A DNA stretch of 20,773 bases from Azospirillum sp. 47_25 (GTDB taxonomy: Bacteria; Pseudomonadota; Alphaproteobacteria; RF32; CAG-239): positions 1-20,773 of the forward strand of contig MNTU01000029.1 in the NCBI GenBank assembly GCA_001917125.1. Direction: 5' to 3'. Below, piece by piece: positions 1 to 8,117 of the stretch. The position numbers were made by a program, and so were the translations under genes. The notes below the pieces were generated by a model. The model saw only the letters and a program-made list of their open reading frames with translations. It searched no databases and was not told where the DNA came from. Each line of letters opens with the position of its first letter. Position 1 is the first letter of the stretch.

Positions 1-92
1 TCATTCCACCCGGTCATGCTCCGGCTTGACCGGGGCATCCGGAAGATTGGCGGCGACAGTAAGGGGATTACCCGATCAAGTCGGGTAATGGC
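1..92. repeat. REPIN-like paired palindromic repeat, copy 1
   Basis: Intergenic repeat made of two related 28-nt palindromic elements in opposite orientation. The left element (13-40, plus) has a 9-bp stem, ATGCTCCGG with CCGGGGCAT (one G-T pair), around the loop CTTGA. The right element (65-92) reads on the minus strand as the same kind of unit: a stem with arms TTACCCGA and TCGGGTAA, and the same CTTGA loop. A second copy lies at 176-276. The element may begin before the window edge. Pairs of inverted REP-type palindromes are the known architecture of REPINs; calling this one is an inference from structure. No RAYT transposase is present here. Confidence 0.75.
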
Positions 93-175
93 AGAGAGAG
101 GTGAATGTCGGGGATAATGGCAAGGAGAGGAAGATGTCAGGTAATGACGATAAGAAAGGGAAAGTTGAGTAATTG
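93..175. other. Spacer between repeat copies, with short decayed fragments
   Basis: No reading frame of note. It contains short pieces resembling the edge of the right-hand repeat element (GATAATGGC near 113, GGTAATGACGATAA from 140) interleaved with purine-rich AAGGAGAGG-like runs. This suggests remnants of further repeat copies. I see no promoter or RNA gene in it. Confidence 0.35.
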
Positions 176-276
176 TCATTCTACCCAGTCATGCTCCGGC
201 TTGACCGGGGCATCCGGGGCATCCGGAAGATTGGCGGCAGCGGCAGAGGGATTACCCGATCAAGTCGGGTAATGAC
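176..276. repeat. REPIN-like paired palindromic repeat, copy 2
   Basis: Second copy of the paired palindrome. The left element is at 188-215 (plus) and the right element at 249-276 (minus orientation). It is nearly identical to copy 1 but carries a 9-bp tandem duplication of CATCCGGGG just after the left element, and GTCATT rather than GCCATT at the outer edge of the right element. It ends about 36 bases before the start of the secreted-protein gene, so it lies in or next to that gene's leader. Confidence 0.75.
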
Positions 277-312
277 GATAAAAACAGAAATTTAACACTA
301 AGGAGAAAGAAG

Positions 313-813
313 ATGAAACTATCAATTTTACTGGCGTGGAGCATTTTAACCTCGGCGATTGTCGGCAACGTGTATGCCCAGACCTGCGGCGCTCAGCCCT
401 CATGTGCCGAACTGGGATATACGCTGACTTCTACCAGCTCTTGCGTCGGCAACGTGCTTAAATGTCCCTTTGACAAAACTAAATATTACTGCACAACAAT
501 GGCTGATGCAGCGGCCGCAGCCATGCCCGATTACAGCAGAAGACAAAGCCGTTCTATTGGCACAACTTACACAGCAACAACCAACGGCTTCATTGTCGGT
601 TACGACCAAGGACGCTGTGATGCCGGTAATAATAGCTGTGAAAACGCTCAAAATTATCAAATCATCATTGACGGATGGAATGTCAGACAAGTAAACTCTA
701 CTGTGAATTGGTCTCACAACACATGGTCTTATCCGATAAAGAAAGGCTCTACTTACCGTGTATCATCAGCGGGATATGTGTTTCTTTCTTACTACTTTGT
801 TCCGACCAATTAA
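313..813 (+). CDS. Secreted cysteine-rich protein of unknown function
   Basis: 166-residue protein with a clear N-terminal signal peptide: MKLS, a hydrophobic stretch, and a VYA-QT cleavage site after about residue 22. The mature protein should therefore be periplasmic or extracellular. It has seven cysteines (C25, C31, C44, C51, C60, C102, C109). The first five form a compact module with the pattern C-x5-C-x12-C-x6-C-x8-C, including SCAELGYT and KCPFD. An alanine run follows at 65-70, then a Tyr/Asn/Thr-rich, probably beta-rich C-terminal half. The start is supported by AAGGAG ten bases upstream. I do not recognise a named family; an odd number of cysteines leaves at least one free or paired between molecules. 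It converges on elbB, with a shared hairpin terminator between them, and the paired palindromic repeats sit directly upstream. Confidence 0.85.
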   Translation: MKLSILLAWSILTSAIVGNVYAQTCGAQPSCAELGYTLTSTSSCVGNVLKCPFDKTKYYCTTMADAAAAAMPDYSRRQSRSIGTTYTATTNGFIVGYDQGRCDAGNNSCENAQNYQIIIDGWNVRQVNSTVNWSHNTWSYPIKKGSTYRVSSAGYVFLSYYFVPTN

Positions 814-821
814 GTTAAGAT

Positions 822-843
822 AAGCCCCTCTTTCGAGGGGCTT
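822..843. terminator. Hairpin between convergent genes
   Basis: Perfect 9-bp stem AAGCCCCTC / GAGGGGCTT with a four-base TTTC loop, nine bases past the stop of the secreted protein and just before the elbB stop. The T-tract is short on both strands, so this is a weak intrinsic terminator serving either direction. Confidence 0.6.
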
Positions 844-847
844 GAAT

Positions 848-1531
848 TCAGTCGATTAAATTAATGATTTCATCAATCAGGTTTTGGGTGCCGCGGCGGA
901 TGTCTTTAATCGTTTTGCCCAGCATATAAGCCGGCGTTGTCACGATTTTATTGTCTTCATCCACGCAGACATCCAGCATGCCTTTCGGTTCATGAACGGC
1001 GCCCATTTTTTCAATACCGGCGCCGATAGCCGGGTCGGTGCCGATGGTGACGGCAATTTTATGTTTGCCAAGAACGCGGGCAATTACAACCGGGGCAATG
1101 CACATCGCACCGATAACCAGTCCGTTTTCATACGCGGCTCTGATTGCTTTTTCAACTTCTTTGTTAATTTCGCAATCCGGACCTTTTACGGCAAAATTGC
1201 TCCAGTTCATAGCCGCCCCGAAGCCGCCCGGAAAAACAATTGCATCAAACTCTTTGGGATCAAATTCCGCCAAATCTTTGACATCTCCGCGCGCAATACG
1301 TGCAGATTCCGCCAAAACATTGCGGTTATCGTCATCTCCGGCCAGGGCGGTTGCCTGTCCGGTAAAATGGTCAACCGTTTTGGCCTGCCAGGTATTCGGG
1401 GCAAAACACCGATATTCGCCGCCGGCTTCATCAATCGCCAGCATGGTTAAAACGGCTTCATGGATTTCGCTTCCGTCAAAAACTCCGCAGCCTGACAGAA
1501 CAACGGCAAAACGCGGTGCAGAATTAATCAT
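848..1531 (-). CDS. elbB: ElbB, DJ-1/PfpI-family glyoxalase-like protein
   Basis: 227 residues, close to the 217 of E. coli ElbB, and closely similar along its length. Diagnostic segments are LSGCGVFDGSEIHEAV (residues 12-27), FPGGFGAA (100-107), GAMCIAP (141-147) with the likely nucleophile C144, and DEDNKIVTTPAYMLG near the C-terminus. E25 occupies the position of the conserved glutamate of the family. ElbB belongs to the DJ-1/PfpI superfamily. The E. coli protein was linked genetically to isoprenoid synthesis and has reported glyoxalase III-like activity, so its physiological role is still loose. It is cytosolic with no signal peptide. GGGAGA lies about six bases before the ATG. It is divergent from the M16-ispH operon, which is suggestive given the isoprenoid label but not proof of a link. 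Confidence 0.93.
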   Translation of the reverse strand: MINSAPRFAVVLSGCGVFDGSEIHEAVLTMLAIDEAGGEYRCFAPNTWQAKTVDHFTGQATALAGDDDNRNVLAESARIARGDVKDLAEFDPKEFDAIVFPGGFGAAMNWSNFAVKGPDCEINKEVEKAIRAAYENGLVIGAMCIAPVVIARVLGKHKIAVTIGTDPAIGAGIEKMGAVHEPKGMLDVCVDEDNKIVTTPAYMLGKTIKDIRRGTQNLIDEIINLID

Positions 1532-1558
1532 TATTTTCTCCCTTTGTATAAATTTTGT

Positions 1559-1587
1559 TTGTAATAATATATAATAGATTGTATAAA
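1559..1587 (+). promoter_or_regulatory. Candidate promoter for the M16-ispH-rnhA operon
   Basis: TTGTAA (1559-1564), 17-base spacer, TATAAA (1582-1587), followed by an A/T-rich leader to the ATG at 1626. It interlocks with a minus-strand promoter candidate for elbB. Seen by eye only; the region is very A/T-rich, so chance matches are possible. Confidence 0.4.
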
Positions 1588-1593
1588 TTACAA
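1566..1593 (-). promoter_or_regulatory. Candidate promoter for elbB
   Basis: On the minus strand, TTGTAA (1593-1588), 16-base spacer, TATATT (1571-1566), then about 34 bases to the elbB ATG. It overlaps the plus-strand promoter candidate almost completely. Confidence 0.4.
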
Positions 1594-1625
1594 ATCAAAA
1601 TCGCAATTTTTAGAATGGAACCTAT

Positions 1626-2897
1626 ATGCAATCAGAGATTACGACATTAGCCAACGGATTACGTGTCATTACTTCATCCCGTCCGGAGATTGAAACAGTC
1701 TCGCTCGGCATTTGGATAAAGACCGGTTCGGCTTTTGAAACTGAGGAAATGAACGGTATTTCCCATTTTTTGGAACACATGGTCTTTAAAGGAACCGAAA
1801 CCCGCAACACCTTTGAAATTTCGGAACAATTTGAAGATGTGGGCGGGCAGTCGAATGCCTATACGGCACGGGAATTTACCTCCTTCTATGCCAAGATGCT
1901 GAAAGGCGACACCGAACTGGCAATTGACATTCTGGCCGACTTGGTAAAGAACGCGACTTTTCCCGAAAGCGAACTGCTGAAAGAACGTGAGGTTGTGGTT
2001 CAGGAAATTAAACAAACAATCGACATGCCTGACGATATTATCTTTGACTATCTGCAGGAGCAGGCTTTTCCGAATCAGGCTCTGGGGCGGACAATTCTGG
2101 GACCGGCGGAGAAAGTCCGTTCTTTTGCCAAGGAAAAACTCAAGGCCTATCTGAAGAGCAATTATGCCGGAGAAAATATGGTCGTCTGTGCCGTGGGAAA
2201 CATCAGACATAACGACTTTGTCCGCATGGTTGAACAGCGTCTGGGCTCGATTCAGGCTCAAAGTCATTTTACGCCCGACAAGCAGGTTTACAAGGGCGGT
2301 TTTTTTGCCGAAAAAAGAGAGATTGAGCAGGCGCATGTGGTTTTGGCTTTTGAAGGCATTAAGTATGAATGCGAAAACTATTATCCATGCATGGTTTTCT
2401 CAACGATTTTCGGCGGCGGCATGTCTTCCCGCCTGTTTAAGGAAATAAGGGAAAAACGGGGGTTGGTTTATACGGTTTACAGTTTTTCCAACTCTCATAC
2501 CCAGAGCGGCCTGTTCGGCATCTATGCCGGAACCACCAATAAGGAACTGAAAGAACTGATGCCGGTCATCTGCGAAGAAATCAACAAAATCTGCCGGGAA
2601 AAAGTTTCAGAGCAGGAACTGAACCGGGCCAAAACCCAGTTGAAGGCCAGCATGCTGATGGCTTTGGAGAGTTCTTCGTCAACCGCAGAAGTTCTGGCGC
2701 GGCAGATGCTGCTGTTCAACCGGATTATTCCGATTGAAGAAATGGTTGAGAGAATCGAAAAAGTGAGCGTTGACGATGTACAGAACATTGCCCGGAAGAT
2801 TTTCTCAAGCAACCCGACTTATACGCTGGTCGGCGATATTGAGGGGTATCCGCCGTATGACGAAATTAAGCAAATGATTAAATTGCAGGACAAATGA
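1626..2897 (+). CDS. M16 family zinc metallopeptidase (processing-peptidase type)
   Basis: 423 residues, typical of the short bacterial M16B/MPP-like peptidases. The inverted zinc motif HFLEH is at residues 47-51 (H47, H51 ligands, E50 catalytic base), and the third ligand is E127 in EREVVVQEI, at the spacing expected for the family. The glycine-rich segment FGGGMSSRLF followed by REKRGLVYTVYS in the C-terminal half is the second conserved block, so both halves of the clam-shell fold are present and the enzyme should be active. No signal peptide is seen, so it is probably cytoplasmic; it may degrade or trim small peptides or leader sequences. GGAA sits shortly before the ATG, a weak ribosome site. 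Its TGA overlaps the ATG of ispH (ATGA at 2894-2897), implying translational coupling. Confidence 0.93.
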   Translation: MQSEITTLANGLRVITSSRPEIETVSLGIWIKTGSAFETEEMNGISHFLEHMVFKGTETRNTFEISEQFEDVGGQSNAYTAREFTSFYAKMLKGDTELAIDILADLVKNATFPESELLKEREVVVQEIKQTIDMPDDIIFDYLQEQAFPNQALGRTILGPAEKVRSFAKEKLKAYLKSNYAGENMVVCAVGNIRHNDFVRMVEQRLGSIQAQSHFTPDKQVYKGGFFAEKREIEQAHVVLAFEGIKYECENYYPCMVFSTIFGGGMSSRLFKEIREKRGLVYTVYSFSNSHTQSGLFGIYAGTTNKELKELMPVICEEINKICREKVSEQELNRAKTQLKASMLMALESSSSTAEVLARQMLLFNRIIPIEEMVERIEKVSVDDVQNIARKIFSSNPTYTLVGDIEGYPPYDEIKQMIKLQDK

Positions 2898-3814
2898 TGG
2901 ACATTTATCTGGCTGAACCGCGCGGATTTTGCGCCGGTGTGCGACGGGCTATTTTTATGGTGGAAAATGCCCTGGTGCAATACGGCGCTCCGGTTTATGT
3001 GCGTCACGAAATCGTTCACAATAAGCATGTCATTGCCGATTTAACGGCTAAAGGTGCCGTTTTCATTGAAGAGCTCGATGAGGCCGACAGCCGCCGCCCG
3101 GTGATCTTTTCGGCTCACGGCATCAGCCAAAAAGTGGCGGAAGAAGCTGCCGCCAGGGGACTGACAACCATAGACGCCACCTGCCCGCTGGTTGAAAAAG
3201 TTCACCGGGAAGTCCGTCGCTTTCAAGATGAAAATATTGAAATTATCGTTATCGGCAAACAAAATCATCCTGAAATTATCGGGACGGTCGGACAGGTTTC
3301 TCCCGAAAGGAAAGTTCACATCATTTACACGCTTGAAGAAGCTCGAAAACTGGATATTCCATCGGAAGCCCGGGTCGGTTTCGTGACACAGACGACCCTC
3401 TCGATTGACGATACGCAGGAAATCATTGCCTACCTGAAACAACGTTTTCCTCACATCTGCGGCCTGCCGAAAGCCGATATCTGTTATGCCACCACCAACC
3501 GTCAGACCGCTGTCAAAGAACTGATTAAATCGACTCCGAATATTGTTATTCTCGGCTCAAAGAACTCGTCCAACTCCCGCCATTTGAAAGAAACCGCCCT
3601 CAAAAACGGGGCTCAAAGAGCCTGGCTGGTTGACGACTGGCGTGAGCTTGACTGGGCAGAGATTGACGGACTTGACAGTCTGGGCATCAGCGCGGGAGCT
3701 TCCGCCCCCGAATATCTGGTTGAGGAGCTGCTGGCAGAGCTTGCCCGCCGTTATGACAATATTAACAAACACCGGGTTATAATTGCGGAAGAAAGTGTCA
3801 ACTTCAAGCTTTAG
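2894..3814 (+). CDS. ispH: 4-hydroxy-3-methylbut-2-enyl diphosphate reductase
   Basis: IspH (LytB), the last enzyme of the MEP pathway, reduces HMBPP to IPP and DMAPP with an iron-sulfur cluster. 306 residues, normal length. The three cluster cysteines are visible: C13 in GFCAGV, C97 in DATCPLV and C197 in DICYATTNRQ. Substrate-binding residues are also present: H42 in EIVHN, H75 in SAHG, the NHPE segment at 124-127 with the catalytic glutamate, and the SKNSSNS phosphate-binding loop. Cytosolic. The start is either 2894, giving the ATGA overlap with the M16 gene, or the adjacent ATG at 2897; the overlap favours 2894. It is the second gene of the M16-ispH-AlbA_2-rnhA run. Confidence 0.97.
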   Translation: MMDIYLAEPRGFCAGVRRAIFMVENALVQYGAPVYVRHEIVHNKHVIADLTAKGAVFIEELDEADSRRPVIFSAHGISQKVAEEAAARGLTTIDATCPLVEKVHREVRRFQDENIEIIVIGKQNHPEIIGTVGQVSPERKVHIIYTLEEARKLDIPSEARVGFVTQTTLSIDDTQEIIAYLKQRFPHICGLPKADICYATTNRQTAVKELIKSTPNIVILGSKNSSNSRHLKETALKNGAQRAWLVDDWRELDWAEIDGLDSLGISAGASAPEYLVEELLAELARRYDNINKHRVIIAEESVNFKL

Positions 3815-3837
3815 CGGCAATATTTAAGGAGAACAAC

Positions 3838-4908
3838 ATGTCCCGCGCCGAAGATATTTTTCAAAAGCTGGTTTATTTCGGCGAAGATGCCATTGACGAA
3901 TATATCGTCAATATGCAGACCGAAGAACTGTTTCTGGATTTTAAGCAGGCCATTTCCATCGGAAAAAACGGTACCACCCTGCATAAAGACGACCGTAAAA
4001 ATCTGGCCAAATGCATTTCCGGGTTCGGCAATTCGGAAGGCGGCGTGGTTATTTGGGGGGTTGAATGTTCAAGGGATATGGAAATCGGCGATGTGGCCAA
4101 GGCCAAGGTTAAGGTCAAAAACGTTCATCGCTTTCTGAGCTGGTTGGAAAACGCCATTTCCGGCTGTACCATTCCCAGCCACAATAAAGTTCGCAATCAT
4201 ATTATCAGCGCTGATGAAAACGGCGACGGTTTTATTGCCACTTATATTCCCAAAAGCGAAATCGCACCGCTGATGTCCACCGTGGGAAACAACATTTATA
4301 TCCGCTCCGGTTCAAACAACGTGCCGGCCCCCTATTCGGTGATTGCCGGAATGTTCGGGCGGCGGCCGCAGCCCAATCTGGAGCTGGTGGTTAAAGACAA
4401 GCGGCTTGACGTGCTGGAAAATGTTGACGAAGACGTCCTTTATCCCAAGAGCATTGACAATCCGCCGGAAAAATACATCAAAATAAGTTTCAGCATTCGC
4501 GGACACAATGACAGCAACGTTATTGCCCGTGAGCTTTATCTGTCATGTACGACAGCTTCCACCGGAAGCGAATATAACAAGGTTCGTTTTATGAACTATA
4601 ATCAAATGGATTCAATTCCGGGAATCGAGGGGCAGCTAAACATTATCACCCGCCCGGAACTGCGGCTGCCGCCGCGCGGAACCATTCGCTTTACGAATGT
4701 GGAAATCATCTTGTCACCGTATGTGGAAGAGGATTTTTTAATGGACGGCGTTATCGGCGCTGACAATGCCGCGCCCCAGAATTTCAGAATTTATCTTCCC
4801 AGAAACCAGCTGCGTTCTTTTGTTGCCAAAGCCATGCGCGAAGACGAAGAAGACAAAGACTGCCTGGCTCATGAATTTTTCAACGATTTTATGGTAAGCG
4901 AGCGGTAA
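3838..4908 (+). CDS. Schlafen AlbA_2 domain protein
   Basis: 356 residues. The N-terminal 170 or so match the Schlafen AlbA_2 family (PF04326): E30-LFLDFKQA (the E...FK block), [14 protein letters not shown] at 62-75 (the family's fan-GG-xxxxGV block) and [14 protein letters not shown] at 151-164. The domain occurs in putative transcription regulators, defence proteins and nucleases of the Schlafen group; the biochemical role of stand-alone bacterial versions is mostly unknown. Residues 180-356 look beta-rich and match nothing I recognise. No signal peptide or membrane segment is seen. AAGGAG at 3826-3831 gives a strong ribosome site. It sits 23 bases after ispH and 2 bases before rnhA, so it is co-transcribed with them. 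In many alphaproteobacteria thrB occupies the place between ispH and rnhA; I recall this from general synteny and did not check it. Confidence 0.85.
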   Translation: MSRAEDIFQKLVYFGEDAIDEYIVNMQTEELFLDFKQAISIGKNGTTLHKDDRKNLAKCISGFGNSEGGVVIWGVECSRDMEIGDVAKAKVKVKNVHRFLSWLENAISGCTIPSHNKVRNHIISADENGDGFIATYIPKSEIAPLMSTVGNNIYIRSGSNNVPAPYSVIAGMFGRRPQPNLELVVKDKRLDVLENVDEDVLYPKSIDNPPEKYIKISFSIRGHNDSNVIARELYLSCTTASTGSEYNKVRFMNYNQMDSIPGIEGQLNIITRPELRLPPRGTIRFTNVEIILSPYVEEDFLMDGVIGADNAAPQNFRIYLPRNQLRSFVAKAMREDEEDKDCLAHEFFNDFMVSER

Positions 4909-4910
4909 TC

Positions 4911-5384
4911 ATGGCCAGAATTGAAATTTTTACGGACGGAGCCTGTTCCGGCAATCCCGGTGCCGGAGGCTGGGGAGCCATTTTGCGCTATAAAGATACG
5001 GAAAAAGAACTCAGCGGAGGCGAAGCGGAAACCACCAATAACCGCATGGAACTGACCGCAGTGATTGAGGCGTTGCAAGCGCTTAAAACCCGCTGCGTCA
5101 TCACGCTTTACACCGACAGCCGCTATGTGATGGACGGGGTCAAACAATGGCTGCCCAACTGGAAGAAAAACAACTGGAAAACCGCCAACAAAAAATCTGC
5201 GGTCAAAAATATCGACTTATGGCAAAAACTGGACGAACTGGTCAACCAGCATGAAATTATCTGGGTTTGGGTCAAAGGACATGCCGGACATCCGGAAAAC
5301 GAGCGCGTTGACAAACTGGCACGGACGGCGGCCTTAAGTTTCAAAAAAACTGACGATACCCAAGATGCCGCCCTTCAATCTTAA
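4911..5384 (+). CDS. rnhA: Ribonuclease HI
   Basis: 157 residues, the standard size. Removes RNA from RNA-DNA hybrids, including R-loops and Okazaki primers, in the cytosol. The full catalytic set is present: D9 in [12 protein letters not shown]47 in [10 protein letters not shown]69 in YTDSRYV, H124 in KGHAGH and D134 in ERVDKLA. The basic segment around 84-98 ([12 protein letters not shown]) corresponds to the substrate-binding basic protrusion. It begins 2 bases after the AlbA_2 stop, with no strong ribosome site of its own, so translational coupling is likely. It ends 15 bases from the convergent DsbD-like gene with no obvious hairpin between. Confidence 0.97.
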   Translation: MARIEIFTDGACSGNPGAGGWGAILRYKDTEKELSGGEAETTNNRMELTAVIEALQALKTRCVITLYTDSRYVMDGVKQWLPNWKKNNWKTANKKSAVKNIDLWQKLDELVNQHEIIWVWVKGHAGHPENERVDKLARTAALSFKKTDDTQDAALQS

Positions 5385-5399
5385 GGCTGTCGGCTTCTT

Positions 5400-8096
5400 T
5401 TATCCGGCAACATTCTGAATTATTTCGCGAAAGTCTTTTTCCGTCATAATTTCCGGCAGAACCATTCCCTCCGGAATATTGGGGCTGAAAAGAATATAAA
5501 AAGGAATGCCGCGACGTCCGTAACGTGACATAAAATTCAAAATTTCAGCACTGTAATTGGTCCAGTCAACATTAATCATCTTGACATTATGACGATCCAG
5601 CAGATTTTTGACACCGATATTCCCAAAGACCAGTTTATCATTGTAAGTGCAGGTCAGGCACCAATCGGCTCCGACATTGACAATAACGGTTTTTCCGGCC
5701 CGGACATCAGCGGCAATTTCGGCAAAATCAATCTGCCGGGTTTTGGTCTGTATTTCCTGCTCGCGCTGCCGGTGAAAGCTATGCGTTACGTCCCAGGAAG
5801 AACCGACGACAATCAGAGCAGACAACAGAACAAAACCGAGACCGATCAGCCTGACCACACCGTTTTTAACCTCGGCCTCCAGCTCGCTGACGGCAATCTG
5901 GTTCAGCAGCAGATAACGGAACCACACAAGCAGCAAAAACAGGCACAAATAAACAGCCAGACGGATGCAGGTCCATGCTTCGGTCTGCGCCCAGAGAATG
6001 CTGAACAGCCAAACCATGGTCAGCAGCAGCATTATCCGCATCACGGTATTCAGTTTGTTCATCCAGGGGCCAGGTTTGGGAATAAACGCCGTTATATCGG
6101 GCATAAAACAGACCAGCAGATAGGGGATAGACAATCCCAGCGCCACCGCCAGTAAAATGATAAATATGTCAAGCGTGCTGCCGGCAAGGGCAAAGCCGAT
6201 TGTGGTTCCCAGATAAGGCGCGGTGCAAGGAGTGGACATGACCACAACCAATACGCCGGTCAAGAGAGGCAGCCACTCATTTTTGCCGCTGCGGCGGAGC
6301 AGCTTTTGTTCCAGTTTTTCCGGCAAAGAAATACTGTAAAGCCCCATAATCTGAGCAATAAACAGGATTATGACAAACAACATCACCACAATAAACACAG
6401 GGTTTTGAAACTGCATGCCCCAACCGACGGAATGTCCCAGCGCTTTGATGCCGGCAAGGAGGATTGCCAGCAAAACAAAAGCGCCGAAAATTCCGGCCAC
6501 CGTCAGCAAAAAGCTCTTTTTGACCGCGCTCTCCCGTTGGGCTCCGAAACCGGTGACCGACAGCAGTTTAAGCGACAGAACGGGGAAAACGCAGGGCATA
6601 AAATTCAAAATAAAACCGCCCAGCACTGCCAGCAAAATCATTCCCAGCGACAGTTTGTCTCCCATAAAGTCAAGTACGGAAGCAGCCGAAACCTCATAAC
6701 GGTTACGCAAGGCCGTATATTCGTCCAGAACGACGGTCAGCTCGATTTCCCGCTCCGCAAGTTTGACATTTTTATCCAATACATCCAGCCTTGCAATCAT
6801 ACGGTCGCCGTCAATTGCAATCCGCGGGCGGGAAAAACGAATATTGTCATTCGTGGAAACAAAGATATCTGGTTTGGCGGCAATTCCCTTGTTCGTCATA
6901 ATAATCCGCAGACTGTGCTCATCATCATCGGCAATTACCTTATCAACCGTCAGATCGTCACTTTCAGCCAAAGGCAGATAATTGAAATTTTGAATAATGA
7001 AATTATTGAAGGCTGAAGGATATCCGTTTCCCGGTTCCAAAGACAGTTCAGGCTCCAGTGCAGTTTGGCGGCAGTTTTGTTTATCATCGCAGAAAACAAA
7101 GCTTATTTTGGCTTTCAGATGCAGCGGCTTATCAACATCCTGCGGTTTATAAATGACCGGGATGACCATTTTTTCCAAAAAGACGATACGGTCGTTTCCG
7201 TCCTCCCGACGCAGACGCCGCGGCACCGGGCGGAAAATGACGGCTTCGGACAGGTTTTCCGAGGCGCCGAAGTCAACTTCGGGCTTAGAATACTTGTCAT
7301 CTGTCACCGCTCTGATTTCATATCCTTCGGGAACATAAACCCGCAAAACGCCGCGAATGTCTTTATTGCCATTGACGGCTGTCGTTTCTGCCAGAAGCGA
7401 GGCTTTAACCGCAGAATCGGTTTTGTCGGAAACCCAGTCGCCGCCGCCCCTGCTGCCGATAACAGGATTCTCATAGAAGATGCCGTAAAACGGAAGTTTG
7501 CGCCATTCCAGCGATGAGAGAATATTGCTCAGTTTACCTATTCCCGACTGGGGAACTTCATCCTTTTTCCGCTGCCGCTCCAAACGGGCTTTATAGGCCT
7601 CATAATCCCGTTTGTCCGCCCCGTAAGAGAGAACTTTCTTGAAGTCCGTCGTTATCAGCACCTGCCCTTCGCCGGCTTCGACATAAGGCTCGGGAACGTA
7701 ATCGTCATAGTCTTTTTCATCGACCATCAGGGGCGGCGCTTCCGGCACCAGAAATTTGCTTTTGACCTTTTCATAGACATCTTTAAAATAGCGGTAAAAT
7801 TTGACACCGTCGCGAATCGTCTGTTCGCGGTCATAGACCTCCTGCGGAGTCAAATCGGGGAAGAAACGGCGGACATCGGCTGACAAATCTTCTTCAATAA
7901 AAGCATCGGGATAGTTTTGGTTAAAATAGGCGCCGATCTCAAGCCAAGTTTTGGCCTGGTCAAAAATCGTCACTTCCTCCTCATTTGGCTCACCGGGAAG
8001 AAGCTGCAGCGTCACATTGGACGGAACAGGCTCCTCCGCCAGCACAACCGGAGCAAAAATGCAAGCAAAAAAAAGCGAAATTAAAAAATTTTTCAT
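5400..8096 (-). CDS. dsbD: DsbD/ScsB-family thiol-disulfide transporter with long N-terminal region
   Basis: 898 residues against about 565 for E. coli DsbD. Order: signal peptide (1-20, LA-EE cleavage); an extra charged periplasmic region (about 21-200) of unknown function; a DsbC-like/DsbD-N-type beta domain carrying the cysteine pair C336 and C342 (FCDDKQNC); a multi-helix membrane domain from about 485 to 770 with the paired redox cysteines C502 (MPCVFP) and C624 (STPCTAP); and a C-terminal periplasmic thioredoxin domain with CLTC at 813-816 (ADWCLTC). All three cysteine pairs needed to pass electrons from cytosolic thioredoxin to the periplasm are present, so it should work. Its periplasmic clients may include disulfide isomerase or cytochrome c maturation proteins, none encoded here. 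It is divergent from yqgE; no strong ribosome site is visible (GAGGA lies rather far upstream). Confidence 0.92.
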   Translation of the reverse strand: MKNFLISLFFACIFAPVVLAEEPVPSNVTLQLLPGEPNEEEVTIFDQAKTWLEIGAYFNQNYPDAFIEEDLSADVRRFFPDLTPQEVYDREQTIRDGVKFYRYFKDVYEKVKSKFLVPEAPPLMVDEKDYDDYVPEPYVEAGEGQVLITTDFKKVLSYGADKRDYEAYKARLERQRKKDEVPQSGIGKLSNILSSLEWRKLPFYGIFYENPVIGSRGGGDWVSDKTDSAVKASLLAETTAVNGNKDIRGVLRVYVPEGYEIRAVTDDKYSKPEVDFGASENLSEAVIFRPVPRRLRREDGNDRIVFLEKMVIPVIYKPQDVDKPLHLKAKISFVFCDDKQNCRQTALEPELSLEPGNGYPSAFNNFIIQNFNYLPLAESDDLTVDKVIADDDEHSLRIIMTNKGIAAKPDIFVSTNDNIRFSRPRIAIDGDRMIARLDVLDKNVKLAEREIELTVVLDEYTALRNRYEVSAASVLDFMGDKLSLGMILLAVLGGFILNFMPCVFPVLSLKLLSVTGFGAQRESAVKKSFLLTVAGIFGAFVLLAILLAGIKALGHSVGWGMQFQNPVFIVVMLFVIILFIAQIMGLYSISLPEKLEQKLLRRSGKNEWLPLLTGVLVVVMSTPCTAPYLGTTIGFALAGSTLDIFIILLAVALGLSIPYLLVCFMPDITAFIPKPGPWMNKLNTVMRIMLLLTMVWLFSILWAQTEAWTCIRLAVYLCLFLLLVWFRYLLLNQIAVSELEAEVKNGVVRLIGLGFVLLSALIVVGSSWDVTHSFHRQREQEIQTKTRQIDFAEIAADVRAGKTVIVNVGADWCLTCTYNDKLVFGNIGVKNLLDRHNVKMINVDWTNYSAEILNFMSRYGRRGIPFYILFSPNIPEGMVLPEIMTEKDFREIIQNVAG

Positions 8097-8117
8097 TTAT
8101 TTTAAACTATCCTCAAA

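Noticed and set aside
1..276. CRISPR-like array
   Set aside because: Only two long copies, each made of inverted palindromes, no uniform short repeats with unique spacers, and no cas gene.
6306..7016. 236-codon plus-strand frame
   Set aside because: Antisense to the DsbD-like gene, rich in Gln, His and Asn from reverse reading; no family match and no ribosome site.
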